A DNA stretch of 64,000 nucleotides, taken from contig NZ_JAFMOX010000049.1 in NCBI RefSeq assembly GCF_019049655.1, positions 1 through 64,000 on the forward strand, given 5' to 3'. Position 1 is the stretch's first letter. Every line of letters begins with the position of its first letter. The notes under the pieces are model-generated. The model saw nothing but the letters and a program-made list of their open reading frames with translations, was not told where the DNA came from and did not search any database. A program made the translations under genes and the position numbers. Positions 18,759 through 32,061 of this stretch are shown piece by piece. This stretch comes from Rahnella rivi (lineage in GTDB: Bacteria; Pseudomonadota; Gammaproteobacteria; Enterobacterales; Enterobacteriaceae).

Positions 18759-21404
18759 ATGAACGAACAATATTCCGCAATGCGAAGTAATGTCAGTACG
18801 TTAGGTAAACTGCTGGGCGATACGATCAAAGATACGTTGGGAGAACATATCCTCGATCGCGTTGAGCAAATCCGTAAACTGTCGAAATCCTCCCGCGCCG
18901 GAAACGAAGCGGATCGTCAGGAATTACTGTCAACGCTGCAAAATCTTTCTAATGATGAATTGTTACCGGTTGCCCGCGCATTCAGTCAGTTCCTGAATTT
19001 AGCCAACGTGGCAGAGCAATATCACAGCATTTCGCCGCACGGCGAAGCCGCCAGTAATCCTGAAGCGCTGGCGCTGTTGTTCGATCGTCTGAAATCAAAG
19101 AATCTCTCTGACCAGCAATTACGCGATGCCGTTGACCAGCTTTCTATTGAACTGGTTCTGACCGCGCACCCGACCGAAATCGCCCGCCGTACGCTGATCC
19201 ACAAACTGGTCGAAGTGAATAACTGCCTCAAACAGCTCGACCACAACGATCTGGCCGATTACGAACGTAAACAAATTATGCGCCGCCTGCGTCAGCTGAT
19301 TGCGCAGTCATGGCACACCGACGAAATCCGCAAGAACCGCCCTTCTCCGGTTGATGAAGCGAAATGGGGTTTTGCAGTGGTCGAAAACAGCCTGTGGGAA
19401 GGCGTTCCGGCGTTCCTGCGCGAGCTGAACGAACAGCTGGAAACCTCACTGGATTATAAAATGCCGGTGGAAGCCGTGCCGGTGCGTTTCACTTCCTGGA
19501 TGGGGGGTGACCGCGACGGTAATCCGAACGTCACCGCCGATATCACCCGCCACGTTCTGCTGCTGAGCCGCTGGAAAGCCACCGACCTGTTCCTGCGCGA
19601 CATCGCAGTGCTGGTGTCGGAACTGTCGATGACCGAATGTACGCCAGAGCTGCGCGAGTTGGCCGGCGGTAAAGACATCATTGAGCCGTACCGTGAAATC
19701 ATGAAGCAGTTGCGCACGCAGCTGACCTCAACTCAGGTCTATCTGGAAGCACGCCTGAAAGGCGAACGTGTCACGCGTCCGCACGATTTACTGGTGAAAA
19801 ACGACCAGCTGTGGGCGCCGCTGTACGCCTGCTATCAGTCGCTGCAGGCCTGCAACATGGGCATTATCGCTAACGGTCAGTTGCTGGACACCCTGCGCCG
19901 CGTGCGCTGCTTCGGCGTACCGTTAGTGCGTATCGACGTGCGTCAGGAAAGTACACGTCATACCGATGCGATTGCCGAAATTACCCGTTATCTGGGGCTC
20001 GGCGATTACGAGAGCTGGTCGGAGTCTGACAAACAGGCTTTCCTGATCCGCGAACTGAATTCGCAGCGCCCGCTGGTCCCGCGTCACTGGGAACCGAGCG
20101 CCGATACCAAAGAAGTGCTGGATACCTGTCAGGTCATCGCCGAAGCGCCGGAAGGCTCGATTGCGGCGTATGTCATCTCAATGGCGCGCACGCCGTCTGA
20201 CGTGCTGGCGGTGCATCTGCTGCTGAAAGAAGCCGGTTGCCCGTTCCCGATGCCTGTCGCGCCGCTGTTCGAAACGCTCGACGACCTGAATAACGCCGAC
20301 GACGTGATGAAGCAGTTGCTGAGCATCGACTGGTATCGCGGTTTCATTCAGGGCAAACAGATGGTGATGATTGGCTATTCCGACTCCGCAAAAGACGCGG
20401 GCGTGATGGCGGCATCATGGGCGCAATACCGCGCGCAGGATGCACTGATCAAAACCTGCGAAAAAGCCGGTATCGCACTGACCCTGTTCCACGGACGCGG
20501 CGGTTCTATCGGCCGTGGCGGTGCACCGGCACAGGCAGCGTTGCTGTCTCAGCCTCCGGGCAGCCTGAAAGGCGGCCTGCGCGTGACCGAACAAGGCGAA
20601 ATGATCCGCTTCAAATTCGGTTTGCCAGAAGTCACCATCAGCAGCCTGGCGCTTTATACCTCTGCGATCCTGGAAGCCAACCTGTTGCCACCGCCTGAGC
20701 CGAAACAAGCCTGGGTGGATATCATGGAGCAACTGTCTGACGTCTCCTGCAAGATGTACCGCGGTTACGTGCGTGAGAACAAAGACTTCGTGCCTTACTT
20801 CCGCGCCGCCACACCTGAGCAGGAACTGGCGAAACTGCCACTGGGTTCACGCCCGGCGAAACGTAAAGCCAGCGGCGGCGTTGAAAGCCTGCGTGCCATT
20901 CCGTGGATCTTCGCCTGGACGCAAAACCGTCTGATGCTGCCAGCCTGGCTGGGCGCTGGTGCCGGTTTACAGGCCGTGGTGGATGGCGGGAAACGTGATG
21001 AGCTGGAAACCATGTGCCGCGACTGGCCGTTCTTCTCCACCCGTATCGGGATGCTGGAAATGGTGTTTGCGAAAGCTGACCTGTGGCTGGCCGAATACTA
21101 CGATCACCGCCTGGTGGAAAAAGAGTTGTGGCCGCTCGGTCAGCAATTGCGTGATCAGTTAGCCAGCGACATCAAAGTGATTCTGGCGATTTCCAACGAC
21201 GATCATCTGATGGAAGATTTGCCGTGGATTGCCGAATCTATAGCCCTGCGTAACGTCTATACCGATCCGCTGAACGTGCTGCAGGCTGAACTGCTGCACC
21301 GTTCCCGCGAGCTGGAAAAAGACGGCAAACAGGATGCGAACATCGAACAGGCATTGATGGTGACAATTGCCGGCGTGGCCGCAGGTATGCGTAATACCGG
21401 TTAG
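18759..21404 (+). CDS. ppc: Phosphoenolpyruvate carboxylase Ppc
   Basis: Anaplerotic enzyme fixing bicarbonate onto PEP to give oxaloacetate. It has 881 residues (E. coli 883). Catalytic signatures are [13 protein letters not shown] near residue 135, [13 protein letters not shown] near 247, [10 protein letters not shown] near 542 and [12 protein letters not shown] near 576, and the C terminus is MRNTG. The start has a GAGGTGAT ribosome site. The monocistronic gene ends in a strong bidirectional terminator facing metF. Confidence 0.98.
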   Translation: MNEQYSAMRSNVSTLGKLLGDTIKDTLGEHILDRVEQIRKLSKSSRAGNEADRQELLSTLQNLSNDELLPVARAFSQFLNLANVAEQYHSISPHGEAASNPEALALLFDRLKSKNLSDQQLRDAVDQLSIELVLTAHPTEIARRTLIHKLVEVNNCLKQLDHNDLADYERKQIMRRLRQLIAQSWHTDEIRKNRPSPVDEAKWGFAVVENSLWEGVPAFLRELNEQLETSLDYKMPVEAVPVRFTSWMGGDRDGNPNVTADITRHVLLLSRWKATDLFLRDIAVLVSELSMTECTPELRELAGGKDIIEPYREIMKQLRTQLTSTQVYLEARLKGERVTRPHDLLVKNDQLWAPLYACYQSLQACNMGIIANGQLLDTLRRVRCFGVPLVRIDVRQESTRHTDAIAEITRYLGLGDYESWSESDKQAFLIRELNSQRPLVPRHWEPSADTKEVLDTCQVIAEAPEGSIAAYVISMARTPSDVLAVHLLLKEAGCPFPMPVAPLFETLDDLNNADDVMKQLLSIDWYRGFIQGKQMVMIGYSDSAKDAGVMAASWAQYRAQDALIKTCEKAGIALTLFHGRGGSIGRGGAPAQAALLSQPPGSLKGGLRVTEQGEMIRFKFGLPEVTISSLALYTSAILEANLLPPPEPKQAWVDIMEQLSDVSCKMYRGYVRENKDFVPYFRAATPEQELAKLPLGSRPAKRKASGGVESLRAIPWIFAWTQNRLMLPAWLGAGAGLQAVVDGGKRDELETMCRDWPFFSTRIGMLEMVFAKADLWLAEYYDHRLVEKELWPLGQQLRDQLASDIKVILAISNDDHLMEDLPWIAESIALRNVYTDPLNVLQAELLHRSRELEKDGKQDANIEQALMVTIAGVAAGMRNTG

Positions 21405-21426
21405 TGGCTGCTAAAAGCAGGAAAGC

Positions 21427-21453
21427 AAAAACCCGCGAATTCGCGGGTTTTTT
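21427..21453. terminator. Bidirectional terminator between ppc and metF
   Basis: AAAAACCCGCGAATTCGCGGGTTTTTT: an 8-base stem around GAATTC with A's before and T's after, between the convergent ppc and metF stop codons. Confidence 0.9.
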
Positions 21454-21476
21454 GTATTCAGTTCCGGGTAAAAAGA

Positions 21477-22523
<1,047 letters not shown>

Positions 22524-22597
22524 TCACGCAAACTGAAAGAATTTCACTTTGGTGAAAAGGTGCTGTGGGGAAGATGAGGAAAAGTAGAGGTTTTTCA

Positions 22598-22625
22598 CTG
22601 CTTCCCCTCCCGGGAGGGGAAGCAG
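22598..22625. repeat. 28-bp perfect palindrome at the 3' end of metL
   Basis: The sequence from 22598 to 22625 reads identically on both strands: CTGCTTCCCCTCCC followed by its exact complement. It begins eight bases beyond the metL stop. On the metL strand no T run follows, so a pure intrinsic terminator is unlikely. The core CTTCCC/GGGAAG is shared with the palindrome after argH. Confidence 0.75.
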
Positions 22626-22632
22626 CAAAGGA

Positions 22633-25068
22633 TTACAGAAGTTGCGTCAGGCGGTTAAGGTCTGACTGTAACGCACCTGCGGTAACATCACGCCCGGCAC
22701 CCGGCCCGCGGATGACCAGAGGGTTGTCGCGATACCAGCGGCTTTCGATGGCAAAGACGTTATCGCACGGTAGCAGAGACGCCAGCGGATGGTCTTCACG
22801 CACGGCTTCAACGCCGACGCGTGCTTTGCCGTTAGCATCGAAACGCGCCACGTAGCGCAGCACCAGCCCCATTTCACGGGCAGCTTCCAGACGCTGCAAC
22901 ATCTGCTGATTCAGCGCCTCGCCATCTTCAAAGAACTGATCGACCGAGTCGGTGGCACAGTCTGCCGGGACCAGAGATTCAACGCGAACCTGCGTCGGCT
23001 CGATGTCATATCCCGCCTCACGCGCCAGAATCACCAGCTTGCGCATGACGTCCTGCCCGGATAAATCATCGCGCGGATCCGGCTCGGTCAGCCCCTGCTG
23101 CCACGCCAAATCCACCAGTTCAGTGAAAGGCAACGTGCCGTCAAATTGCAGGAACAACCAGGATAACGTGCCGGAGAAAATGCCGCTGATCGCCAGAATA
23201 CTGTCGCCGCTTTCGCGTAAATCACGCACCGTATGGTTGACCGGTAAACCCGCGCCGACGGTGGCGTTGTACAACCAATGGCTGTCGGTTTTGGAAAACG
23301 CATCACGGATCTGACGGTATTTATTGCTGTCAGACGCACCCGCCAGCTTATTGGCGCTGATCACGTGGAAACCGTAGCTGGCGAAATCGAGATACTGATC
23401 CGCCAGTTCAGCGCTGGCTGTCACATCCAGCACCACCAGATCGTCATAAGGGTGCGCACGCATCCACAGGAACAGCGACTCTTCGTCGTGTGCCTGAGAT
23501 TCATCATCAAAGAAGGCCAGCGCGCGACTGGCGTCAAGACCTTCGTAATTGAGCAGGCTGCGTTTACTGTCCACCACACCGGCCAGCACAAATTCAAAAC
23601 CGCTGCGCGCAGAAATGTTCTTTTGCTCACGGGCAAACAGCTCCAGCCAGCGTGAGCCGATATTGCCTTTACCAAACAGCATCAGACCGATTTGTTTTTC
23701 AGCGCGGAACAGCGTTTTGTGCAGCCCCTGAATCAGGTGCGCCGTCGGACCGACGCGCAGAACAGCCACCAGGCTGATGCCGTCTTCGGCCTGCCAGATA
23801 AATTCGACCGGCTGATCTTTCATTTCCTGATAGAAACGATGGCTGTGCAGCGGATTTTTACACACGCCCGCACCGACCAGCGCCACCAGCGCCAGCCCTT
23901 CCCGCAGCGTCAGACGCCCCGGAAGTGCCGCCTCTTCCAGCACCTGCAATGCACTGCCCGCCACTTCGGAGGTGTAGCACAGTTGCAGTAAATTACGGTC
24001 GGGATGCACACCGGTACACAGTGGCTTGACCTGCGCACGCTTGAGCAACAGCTCGACGTCTTTGTGCGCCAGACCAAAATCATGACCGGAAGGGATCGCT
24101 ACTTCGATAAGGCAAATATCATCATGGCTGGTGACAATCTTCGCGCCGGTGCCGGACGCCAGCACGCGTTCAATACGCGTTGAGCCCTGCTCAGGCTGGT
24201 AGCTGCAACGCAGCTGCAAATCGATATCACTGCCGGAAACGGGCTGCAAAGTGCGGGTATGGAGTACCGGAGCGGCCAGTCGCGCCAGTTCGCTGGCTTC
24301 GTCCAGACGCAGCAACGGCAGCAGACAGGCATCTTTGACCTTACGCGGGTCAGCACTGTACACACCGGCGACGTCACTCCAGATGGTCACGCGGCTGGCA
24401 TCGGCCAGTGCACCGATTTGTGTGGCGGAATAGTCGCTGCCGTTACGGCCAAGCAGCACGGTTTCCCCCGCGTCATTACGCGAGATAAAACCGGTGACCA
24501 CCAGATATTGCTGAGGATGTTGTGCAAGAAGCTGTTGCAGCAGCGGATAAGAACGGCCTTCATCCACCTGCGGTTGCGCGGCGCGTTCGGCACGCAGGAA
24601 TTCGCGCGCGTCCAGCCAGGCTGCCGGTAATTCGAGTTTGCACAAGACCGCAGACATCAGTCGGGCAGACCAGATTTCACCGTGGCCGACCACTTCGGCA
24701 TAAATCGCATCGGTGATCTTGCCGTCGAGCAGCACGGCCAGACGTTCGAGATCGTGAATAAATGAAGCAATAAGCGGCTCGGCCATTTCCGGCGGCAGCA
24801 GGCCGGAAATCAAATCACTCTGATAACGGCGCAACGTCTGCTGGACCTGATGCGCGGAAATCCTGTCGGTCTGGCTAAGCTTCAGCCAGCTGATCAGCTG
24901 GTTAGTGGTGCTGCCCGCCGCCGAGACAACCATCATGTCGCCCGGTTTGGCGTATTCGGCCATAATGCCTGCGACGCGCAGATAACATTTCACGTCGGCC
25001 AGACTGCTGCCACCAAATTTGTGCAACTGCCGGCTTCCCGCCGGTGCTGCGACCGCTATTGCATTCAT
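22633..25068 (-). CDS. metL: Bifunctional aspartokinase II/homoserine dehydrogenase II MetL
   Basis: First and third steps of the aspartate route toward methionine. The 811-residue protein (E. coli 810) has an N-terminal aspartokinase domain with HKFGGSSLADVKCYLRVA near residue 16, and a C-terminal homoserine dehydrogenase with the NAD motif LMLFGKGNIGSRWLELF near 462 and the catalytic segment GLTEPDPRDDLSGQDVMRK near 670. It follows metB by two bases, a translationally coupled metBL operon under the upstream met boxes. Confidence 0.97.
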   Translation of the reverse strand: MNAIAVAAPAGSRQLHKFGGSSLADVKCYLRVAGIMAEYAKPGDMMVVSAAGSTTNQLISWLKLSQTDRISAHQVQQTLRRYQSDLISGLLPPEMAEPLIASFIHDLERLAVLLDGKITDAIYAEVVGHGEIWSARLMSAVLCKLELPAAWLDAREFLRAERAAQPQVDEGRSYPLLQQLLAQHPQQYLVVTGFISRNDAGETVLLGRNGSDYSATQIGALADASRVTIWSDVAGVYSADPRKVKDACLLPLLRLDEASELARLAAPVLHTRTLQPVSGSDIDLQLRCSYQPEQGSTRIERVLASGTGAKIVTSHDDICLIEVAIPSGHDFGLAHKDVELLLKRAQVKPLCTGVHPDRNLLQLCYTSEVAGSALQVLEEAALPGRLTLREGLALVALVGAGVCKNPLHSHRFYQEMKDQPVEFIWQAEDGISLVAVLRVGPTAHLIQGLHKTLFRAEKQIGLMLFGKGNIGSRWLELFAREQKNISARSGFEFVLAGVVDSKRSLLNYEGLDASRALAFFDDESQAHDEESLFLWMRAHPYDDLVVLDVTASAELADQYLDFASYGFHVISANKLAGASDSNKYRQIRDAFSKTDSHWLYNATVGAGLPVNHTVRDLRESGDSILAISGIFSGTLSWLFLQFDGTLPFTELVDLAWQQGLTEPDPRDDLSGQDVMRKLVILAREAGYDIEPTQVRVESLVPADCATDSVDQFFEDGEALNQQMLQRLEAAREMGLVLRYVARFDANGKARVGVEAVREDHPLASLLPCDNVFAIESRWYRDNPLVIRGPGAGRDVTAGALQSDLNRLTQLL

Positions 25069-25070
25069 AC

Positions 25071-26231
25071 TTACCTCGTTGCCACTGACTGGAATGCATG
25101 TTCCAGATCAGCAATCAAATCTTCACTGTCTTCAAGACCTACAGAAATTCGGAGCAAGCTGTCAGAAATCCCGGCGGCTTTACGCGCTTCGGGCGCCATA
25201 CCCGCGTGCGTCATGGTTGCGGTATGAGAAATCAGGCTTTCGACACCTCCCAAGGATTCTGCGAGGGTAAATAACTTCAATTCTTTCAGGAAATGACGCA
25301 GCTGCGCCTCATCACCGTTAAATTCAAAACTGATCATGGCACCAAAACCGCGTTGCTGGCGGCGGGCAATATCATGCCCCTGGTTTTCCGGCAGCGACGG
25401 ATGATACAGCTTTTTGACCTGCGTTTGCTTCTGTAAATAGGCAACAATCGCCAGCGCATTTTCCTGCTGCTGCTTCACGCGCACCGTTAAAGTACGCAGG
25501 CCACGCAACAACAGATAACTGTCGAAGGCCGCTGCCGTCACGCCGATGTTATTCGCCCACCAGGCCAGTTCAGTCGCATGTTCAGCGGTCTTAGATATTA
25601 CCGTACCGGCGACCACATCAGAATGCCCGTTAAGATATTTAGTACAAGAATGGACGACTAAATCCGCGCCAAGCTGCAACGGGTTCTGCAACGCCGGGCT
25701 GAGGAAGGTGTTATCCACCACCGTTAACGCACCCGCTGCGTGCGAGGCGGCGCAAATAGCCTCGATATCCACCACACGCAACAGCGGATTGCTTGGCGAT
25801 TCGATCAGCACCAGCGCCGGTTTTTCCTTCAGCGCGTCAGCCAGCGCCTGCGGATCGCCCTGATCGACAAACAGCACGCGATACGCGCCGCGCTTGCTCA
25901 GGCTGTCAAACAAACGGTAGCTGCCGCCGTAACAATCGTGCGGGGCCAGCAGTAAATCGCCGGGTTTCAAAAAGACCGTACACACCAGATGAATCGCAGA
26001 CATGCCACTGCTGGTCAGTACCGCGCCCGCACCGCCTTCCAGATCGGCCAGCGCACGCTGCGCAATATCACGCGTCGGATTACCGCGGCGTGAATAATCG
26101 TGGGCCCTTGGCTGATTGAAATCTTCAAAGTTGTAGGTGCTGGAAAGCGAGATTGGCGGAACTACACAACCATATTGCTGATCATTGTTCAGGCCACTGC
26201 CCACGGCAATGGTGGCTTGCTTGTGCGTCAT
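25071..26231 (-). CDS. metB: Cystathionine gamma-synthase MetB
   Basis: PLP enzyme joining O-succinylhomoserine and cysteine into cystathionine. Its 386 residues equal the E. coli length. The PLP lysine is in VVHSCTKYLNGHSDVVAG near residue 198, and the N-terminal segment DYSRRGNPTRD contributes to the neighbouring active site. It is the first gene of metBL and divergent from metJ, with a six-unit met-box array 62-109 bases upstream. Confidence 0.97.
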   Translation of the reverse strand: MTHKQATIAVGSGLNNDQQYGCVVPPISLSSTYNFEDFNQPRAHDYSRRGNPTRDIAQRALADLEGGAGAVLTSSGMSAIHLVCTVFLKPGDLLLAPHDCYGGSYRLFDSLSKRGAYRVLFVDQGDPQALADALKEKPALVLIESPSNPLLRVVDIEAICAASHAAGALTVVDNTFLSPALQNPLQLGADLVVHSCTKYLNGHSDVVAGTVISKTAEHATELAWWANNIGVTAAAFDSYLLLRGLRTLTVRVKQQQENALAIVAYLQKQTQVKKLYHPSLPENQGHDIARRQQRGFGAMISFEFNGDEAQLRHFLKELKLFTLAESLGGVESLISHTATMTHAGMAPEARKAAGISDSLLRISVGLEDSEDLIADLEHAFQSVATR

Positions 26232-26292
26232 AGTCTTTTTCTTCCTGCGATGTGCGAAGGGTGAGATGACAAAGAGTAACGCCCGGAGTTAT

Positions 26293-26340
26293 AGACGTCA
26301 ATACATCTGGACATCTAAACTTCTTTGCGTATAGATTGAG
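26293..26340. promoter_or_regulatory. MetJ operator between metB and metJ (tandem met boxes)
   Basis: Six contiguous 8-mers resemble the met box AGACGTCT: AGACGTCA, ATACATCT, GGACATCT, AAACTTCT, TTGCGTAT and AGATTGAG, the first three strongest. The array is in the 339-base metB-metJ gap (26232-26570), nearer metB, and probably controls metBL and metJ autoregulation. The rest of the gap holds the two promoters, which I could not place. Confidence 0.88.
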
Positions 26341-26570
26341 CAACAGAGCAATACCCGCTAAAATTATGGCGTTATGCGAATGTCTGGCCGATCCCGGACG
26401 CACAGGTAACCGGTCACGGCCCTGCGTCAGGCGACAAAATGAAGAATGCCACGGGGAAAATCGTGAGATAACCCTGTTAAATACGGACATTTATTTAGTG
26501 AGAACAGTGAAAATCGGGCATAATCACCGGGTTTTCAGAATTTTATTTTTTGATAAATTTAAGGTGTCCC

Positions 26571-26888
26571 ATGGCTGAGTGGAACGGCGAATATGTCAGC
26601 CCTTACGCTGAACACGGTAAGAAAAGCGAACAAGTTAAGAAAATTACGGTATCCATTCCGCTGAAAGTCCTCAAAATCCTCACCGATGAACGCACTCGTC
26701 GCCAGGTGAATAACCTGCGTCACGCGACCAACAGTGAATTATTGTGCGAGGCTTTCCTGCACGCCTTTACCGGTCAGCCTTTACCGAATGACGAAGACCT
26801 GCGTAAAGAACGCAGTGACGAAATCCCGGAAGCGGCGAAGATCCTGATGCGTGAACTGGGTGTGGATCCTGATACCTGGGAATATTGA
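26571..26888 (+). CDS. metJ: Methionine repressor MetJ
   Basis: Ribbon-helix-helix repressor that uses S-adenosylmethionine as corepressor on met boxes. It has 105 residues, as in E. coli, with the DNA-contacting strand [18 protein letters not shown] near residues 22-40. I chose the ATG at 26571 ([11 protein letters not shown]) with AAGGTGTCCC before it, rather than one seven codons upstream. It is divergent from metB and self-regulated through the shared array. Confidence 0.98.
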   Translation: MAEWNGEYVSPYAEHGKKSEQVKKITVSIPLKVLKILTDERTRRQVNNLRHATNSELLCEAFLHAFTGQPLPNDEDLRKERSDEIPEAAKILMRELGVDPDTWEY

Positions 26889-26911
26889 TAGCGCTGAGTG
26901 CTGCTGAACAT

Positions 26912-26938
26912 ACCCGTGCGGACGATTGTGCGGGTTTC
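26912..26938 (+). terminator. Weak hairpin after metJ
   Basis: ACCCGTGC...GTGCGGGTTT forms an imperfect hairpin with a short T run 23 bases after the metJ stop. It is the best terminator candidate before the stronger structure at 27010. Confidence 0.4.
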
Positions 26939-27007
26939 AGTGTCTGTGATGATTAACGCTGAGTCGTGATCAGGAAGGTTTGTCTGGCGGGAAGTGAAAC
27001 TGCAGGC

Positions 27008-27038
27008 AACAAAAAAGGCGCCATCGGCGCCTTTTTTT
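27008..27038. terminator. Bidirectional terminator between metJ and rpmE
   Basis: AAAAAAGGCGCCATCGGCGCC followed by TTTTTTT: a GC stem with A's and T's on either side, 19 bases past the rpmE stop on the minus strand. Confidence 0.85.
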
Positions 27039-27056
27039 GCTCTCAAGCCAGCAATA

Positions 27057-27269
27057 TTACTTGCTGCTTGGCATGCTGAAACGCTTGTTGAAGCGGTCAA
27101 CACGGCCACCGGTAGCGACTTCACGTTGCTTACCAGTGTAGAACGGGTGACATTCGCCACAAACGTCCAGGTTCAGATCGTGACCCACAGTTGAGTGAGT
27201 TTTGATAACATTACCGCATGAGCAGTTTGCAGTAATTTCTACGTATTTAGGGTGAATACCTTGTTTCAT
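27057..27269 (-). CDS. rpmE: 50S ribosomal protein L31 (zinc-binding form)
   Basis: Bridge protein of the large subunit. It has 70 residues, as in E. coli, and retains the four zinc ligands (C16 and C18 in CSCGN, C37 and C40 in CGEC), so this is the Zn-dependent form rather than the zinc-free YkgM type. I chose the ATG at 27267-27269, with GAGGTTTTCCC as ribosome site; the upstream frame is open but not L31-like. It is divergent from priA. Confidence 0.97.
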   Translation of the reverse strand: MKQGIHPKYVEITANCSCGNVIKTHSTVGHDLNLDVCGECHPFYTGKQREVATGGRVDRFNKRFSMPSSK

Positions 27270-27342
27270 GGGAAAACCTCTTCTTAAGGCCGCGTCGCTA
27301 TCCAACCCTGTTCCGTCAGACACCACGCGTAGTGGATGATAG

Positions 27343-29667
<2,325 letters not shown>

Positions 29668-29733
29668 TCCGCAGGTAGCCCCGGTTTTTCTGCGGGGTGG
29701 ATCGAAAAAAAGCATCTGCATCACACTTTTAAT

Positions 29734-29789
29734 GCAAATTAGGTAACAAATCCTACTCACATTCTGTTTAGAATGTGATGAGCTACACA
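29734..29789. promoter_or_regulatory. cytR control region: CRP-like site, CytR-like half site and inverted repeat
   Basis: TGTGATGAGCTACACA (29774-29789) matches the CRP pattern TGTGA-N6-TCACA with one mismatch. ATGCAAAT at 29732-29739 is close to the complement of the CytR half site GTTGCATT. Overlapping them, TCACATTCT-GTTT-AGAATGTGA (29757-29778) is a perfect 9-base inverted repeat. This fits CRP activation with CytR autorepression, known for E. coli cytR. Confidence 0.55.
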
Positions 29790-29861
29790 GCACGCAGGGG
29801 TAGCAGGTGAGGAATGTTGATGTTGTCGTGTCCGTTTGATGCAGTTGCAAGGAGAGATGCG

Positions 29862-30890
29862 TTGGAGCACAAGAAAGAATTACCCGCCGCGACAATGAAA
29901 GATGTGGCTGAACAGGCAGGCGTTTCAACAGCAACGGTATCCCGCGCGTTAATGAATCCGGAAAAAGTTTCCGCTTCCACCCGTCAGAAAGTGGATCAGG
30001 CCGTCATGGCCGTGGGCTATTCGCCCCATGCCATGTCGCGCAATTTAAAACGCAACGAATCACGCACAATTTTGGTGATCGTCCCGGACATCTGCGATCC
30101 GTTTTTTGCAGATTTGATCCAGGGGATCGAACGCACCGCCGCGCAAAGTGGCTATCTGGTGCTGATCGGCGATTGCGCTCACCAGAACCAGCAAGAAAAA
30201 ACCTTTATCAATCTGATCATCACCAAACAAATTGACGGCATGCTGCTGCTCGGCTCGGATTTACCTTTCGATGCCAGTAAAGAAGAACAGCGAAATTTGC
30301 CGCCGATGGTGATGGCCAATGAATTTGCCCCGGAACTTGAACTGCCGACCGTTCACATTGATAACCTGACTGCCGCATTTGAAGCCGTACATTATCTTCT
30401 GAAGCTGGGTCATCAGCGAATTGCCTGTATCGCCGGGCCGAAACATATGCCGCTGTGCCAGTACCGTTCACAAGGTTATATTCAGGCGTTGCGTCGTAAT
30501 GGCATGAGCGTCGAGAGCGCTCTGACCGTTCATGGTGATTTCAGCTATGAGTCAGGCGCGCTGGCGCTGACAGAGCTGATGTCACTGCCAACACCGCCGA
30601 CGGCGATTTTCTGTCACAACGATGTGATGGCGATTGGCGCCATGTTCCAGGCAAAGAAAATGGGGCTGCGTATTCCGCAAGATCTGTCGATTGTCGGCTT
30701 CGATGACATTAAGGCCAGCCAGTTCACCGATCCTCCGCTGACCACCGTGGCGCAGCCAAGGTTCCAGCTGGGTCGTCAGGCCATGTTATTATTACTCGAG
30801 CAGTTGCAGGGAAATCCGGTACAAAACGGTTCACTGCTGCTCGACAGCGAACTCATCGTGCGTGAAAGTACTGCGGCGCCCAAAGCGTGA
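29862..30890 (+). CDS. cytR: Nucleoside-catabolism repressor CytR
   Basis: LacI-family repressor of deo, cdd, udp and nup genes that acts together with CRP and is relieved by cytidine. It has an HTH (TMKDVAEQAGVSTATVSRAL) and a periplasmic-binding-type core (ILVIVPDICDPFFADLIQGIE). I propose a TTG start at 29862 because AAGGAG lies seven bases before it and MEHKKELPAATMKDV lines up residue for residue with E. coli MKAKKQETAATMKDV, giving 342 residues (E. coli 341). Longer ATG starts at 29814 and 29820 remain possible. Confidence 0.93.
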   Translation: MEHKKELPAATMKDVAEQAGVSTATVSRALMNPEKVSASTRQKVDQAVMAVGYSPHAMSRNLKRNESRTILVIVPDICDPFFADLIQGIERTAAQSGYLVLIGDCAHQNQQEKTFINLIITKQIDGMLLLGSDLPFDASKEEQRNLPPMVMANEFAPELELPTVHIDNLTAAFEAVHYLLKLGHQRIACIAGPKHMPLCQYRSQGYIQALRRNGMSVESALTVHGDFSYESGALALTELMSLPTPPTAIFCHNDVMAIGAMFQAKKMGLRIPQDLSIVGFDDIKASQFTDPPLTTVAQPRFQLGRQAMLLLLEQLQGNPVQNGSLLLDSELIVRESTAAPKA

Positions 30891-30992
30891 GTCATTTTTT
30901 ATCCCACCATGAAGTTTTAATTTCAGTAAATGTTCAGGGTTAAGTAACATGACGCACTTCTTCTTTAATCATCACGACACAGCGAAACGATA

Positions 30993-31946
30993 GTGGCACA
31001 GAAAGACTATGTAAGCCGTGGGCGCTCAGGAGCGCGGCGGAAAAGTACCAGCCGGAGTAAAAAACGCAATTCCACAACGATCTCCAAAACCATGGTGGTG
31101 TTAGCCGTTGCGGTGCTGGTGGTGTTTGTCGGTGGCCTCTATTTTATTGCTCACAATAAGCATGAAGAAGCGGTCGTGGTGCCAACGCATCCTGTCCGTC
31201 CGGGTAATGGATTGCCTCCTAAGCCTGAAGAACGCTGGCGTTATATTAAAGAACTGGAAAACCGCCAGATGGGTGTGACCACGCCGACAGAACCGACGGC
31301 GGGTGGTCAGGTGGAATCCAAAACTCAGCTGACGCCGGAACAGCGCCAGTTGCTCGAGCAAATGCAGGCCGATATGCGCCAGACGCCGACACAGCTGTCT
31401 GAAGTGCCGTATAACGATCCAAATCAGGTCACGCGTACGCCGACGGCACCTGCGCAGCGTCAGGTTCAGCAACAGCAGCAGCAACCGACCTATGCACAGC
31501 AGCAGCCGGTGCAGACTCAGCCGCGCCAGGTTCAGCAACAACCTGCGTACACGCCGCAAACGCAGCCAGTACGCGCACCGCAGGCTCAGGCTCAGACACA
31601 ACCGGTACAGCAGAAACCTAAACCTGTGCCGAAAGAAACCGTGAAAGAACAGCCTAAAACACAGCAACCGGCCGCCATCACACAGGTGACGCCGGAGAAA
31701 CCTAAAGAGCAGGAAAAGACCCAGCGCTTTATGGTTCAGTGCGGTTCTTTCCACGGTACCGAGCAGGCAGAATCTCAGCGCGCGAAGCTGGCCTTTGAAG
31801 GTTTTGAAGGCCGTATCACGACCGGCGGTGGCTGGAATCGTGTGGTGATCGGCCCTTATAACAATCGTTCCGGTGCCGACAGCACCTTAGCCCGCCTGAA
31901 GAACGCAGGCATCTCCGGTTGCATTCCCCTCGCAACCGGGGGTTGA
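30993..31946 (+). CDS. ftsN: Essential cell-division protein FtsN
   Basis: Bitopic inner-membrane trigger of septal peptidoglycan synthesis. It has a short basic cytoplasmic N terminus (RGRSGARRKSTSRSKKRN), a single membrane span at about residues 34-54 (VLAVAVLVVFVGGLYFI), a long Q/P-rich periplasmic linker (about 130-240), and a C-terminal SPOR domain (240-317, RFMVQCGSFHGTEQAESQRA) binding denuded glycan. The start is GTG, as in E. coli. It has 317 residues; linker length varies between species. The hslV promoter overlaps its stop codon. Confidence 0.95.
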   Translation: MAQKDYVSRGRSGARRKSTSRSKKRNSTTISKTMVVLAVAVLVVFVGGLYFIAHNKHEEAVVVPTHPVRPGNGLPPKPEERWRYIKELENRQMGVTTPTEPTAGGQVESKTQLTPEQRQLLEQMQADMRQTPTQLSEVPYNDPNQVTRTPTAPAQRQVQQQQQQPTYAQQQPVQTQPRQVQQQPAYTPQTQPVRAPQAQAQTQPVQQKPKPVPKETVKEQPKTQQPAAITQVTPEKPKEQEKTQRFMVQCGSFHGTEQAESQRAKLAFEGFEGRITTGGGWNRVVIGPYNNRSGADSTLARLKNAGISGCIPLATGG

Positions 31947-31970
31947 AAACCCGTAATCCTTCCCCAATCT
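31943..31970 (+). promoter_or_regulatory. Heat-shock (sigma-32 type) promoter of hslVU
   Basis: -35 TTGAAA (31943-31948), 13-base spacer, -10 CCCCAATCT (31962-31970) closely follow the sigma-32 consensus CTTGAAA-N13-CCCCATNT. It lies 90 bases before hslV, and the -35 overlaps the ftsN stop codon. E. coli hslVU is a known sigma-32 operon. Confidence 0.8.
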
Positions 31971-32061
31971 ATACTTTCAATATGCCTCGTAAGCTTGTGA
32001 GACACCCAGCGTGTCCCACAAGCCTGCGGGGATCTTTCCCGTCTGCAACGAGGAACCGCTC

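Noticed and set aside
31101..31754. 217-codon Leu/Arg-rich frame opposite ftsN
   Set aside because: It mirrors the Gln/Pro-rich linker of FtsN; no start signal.
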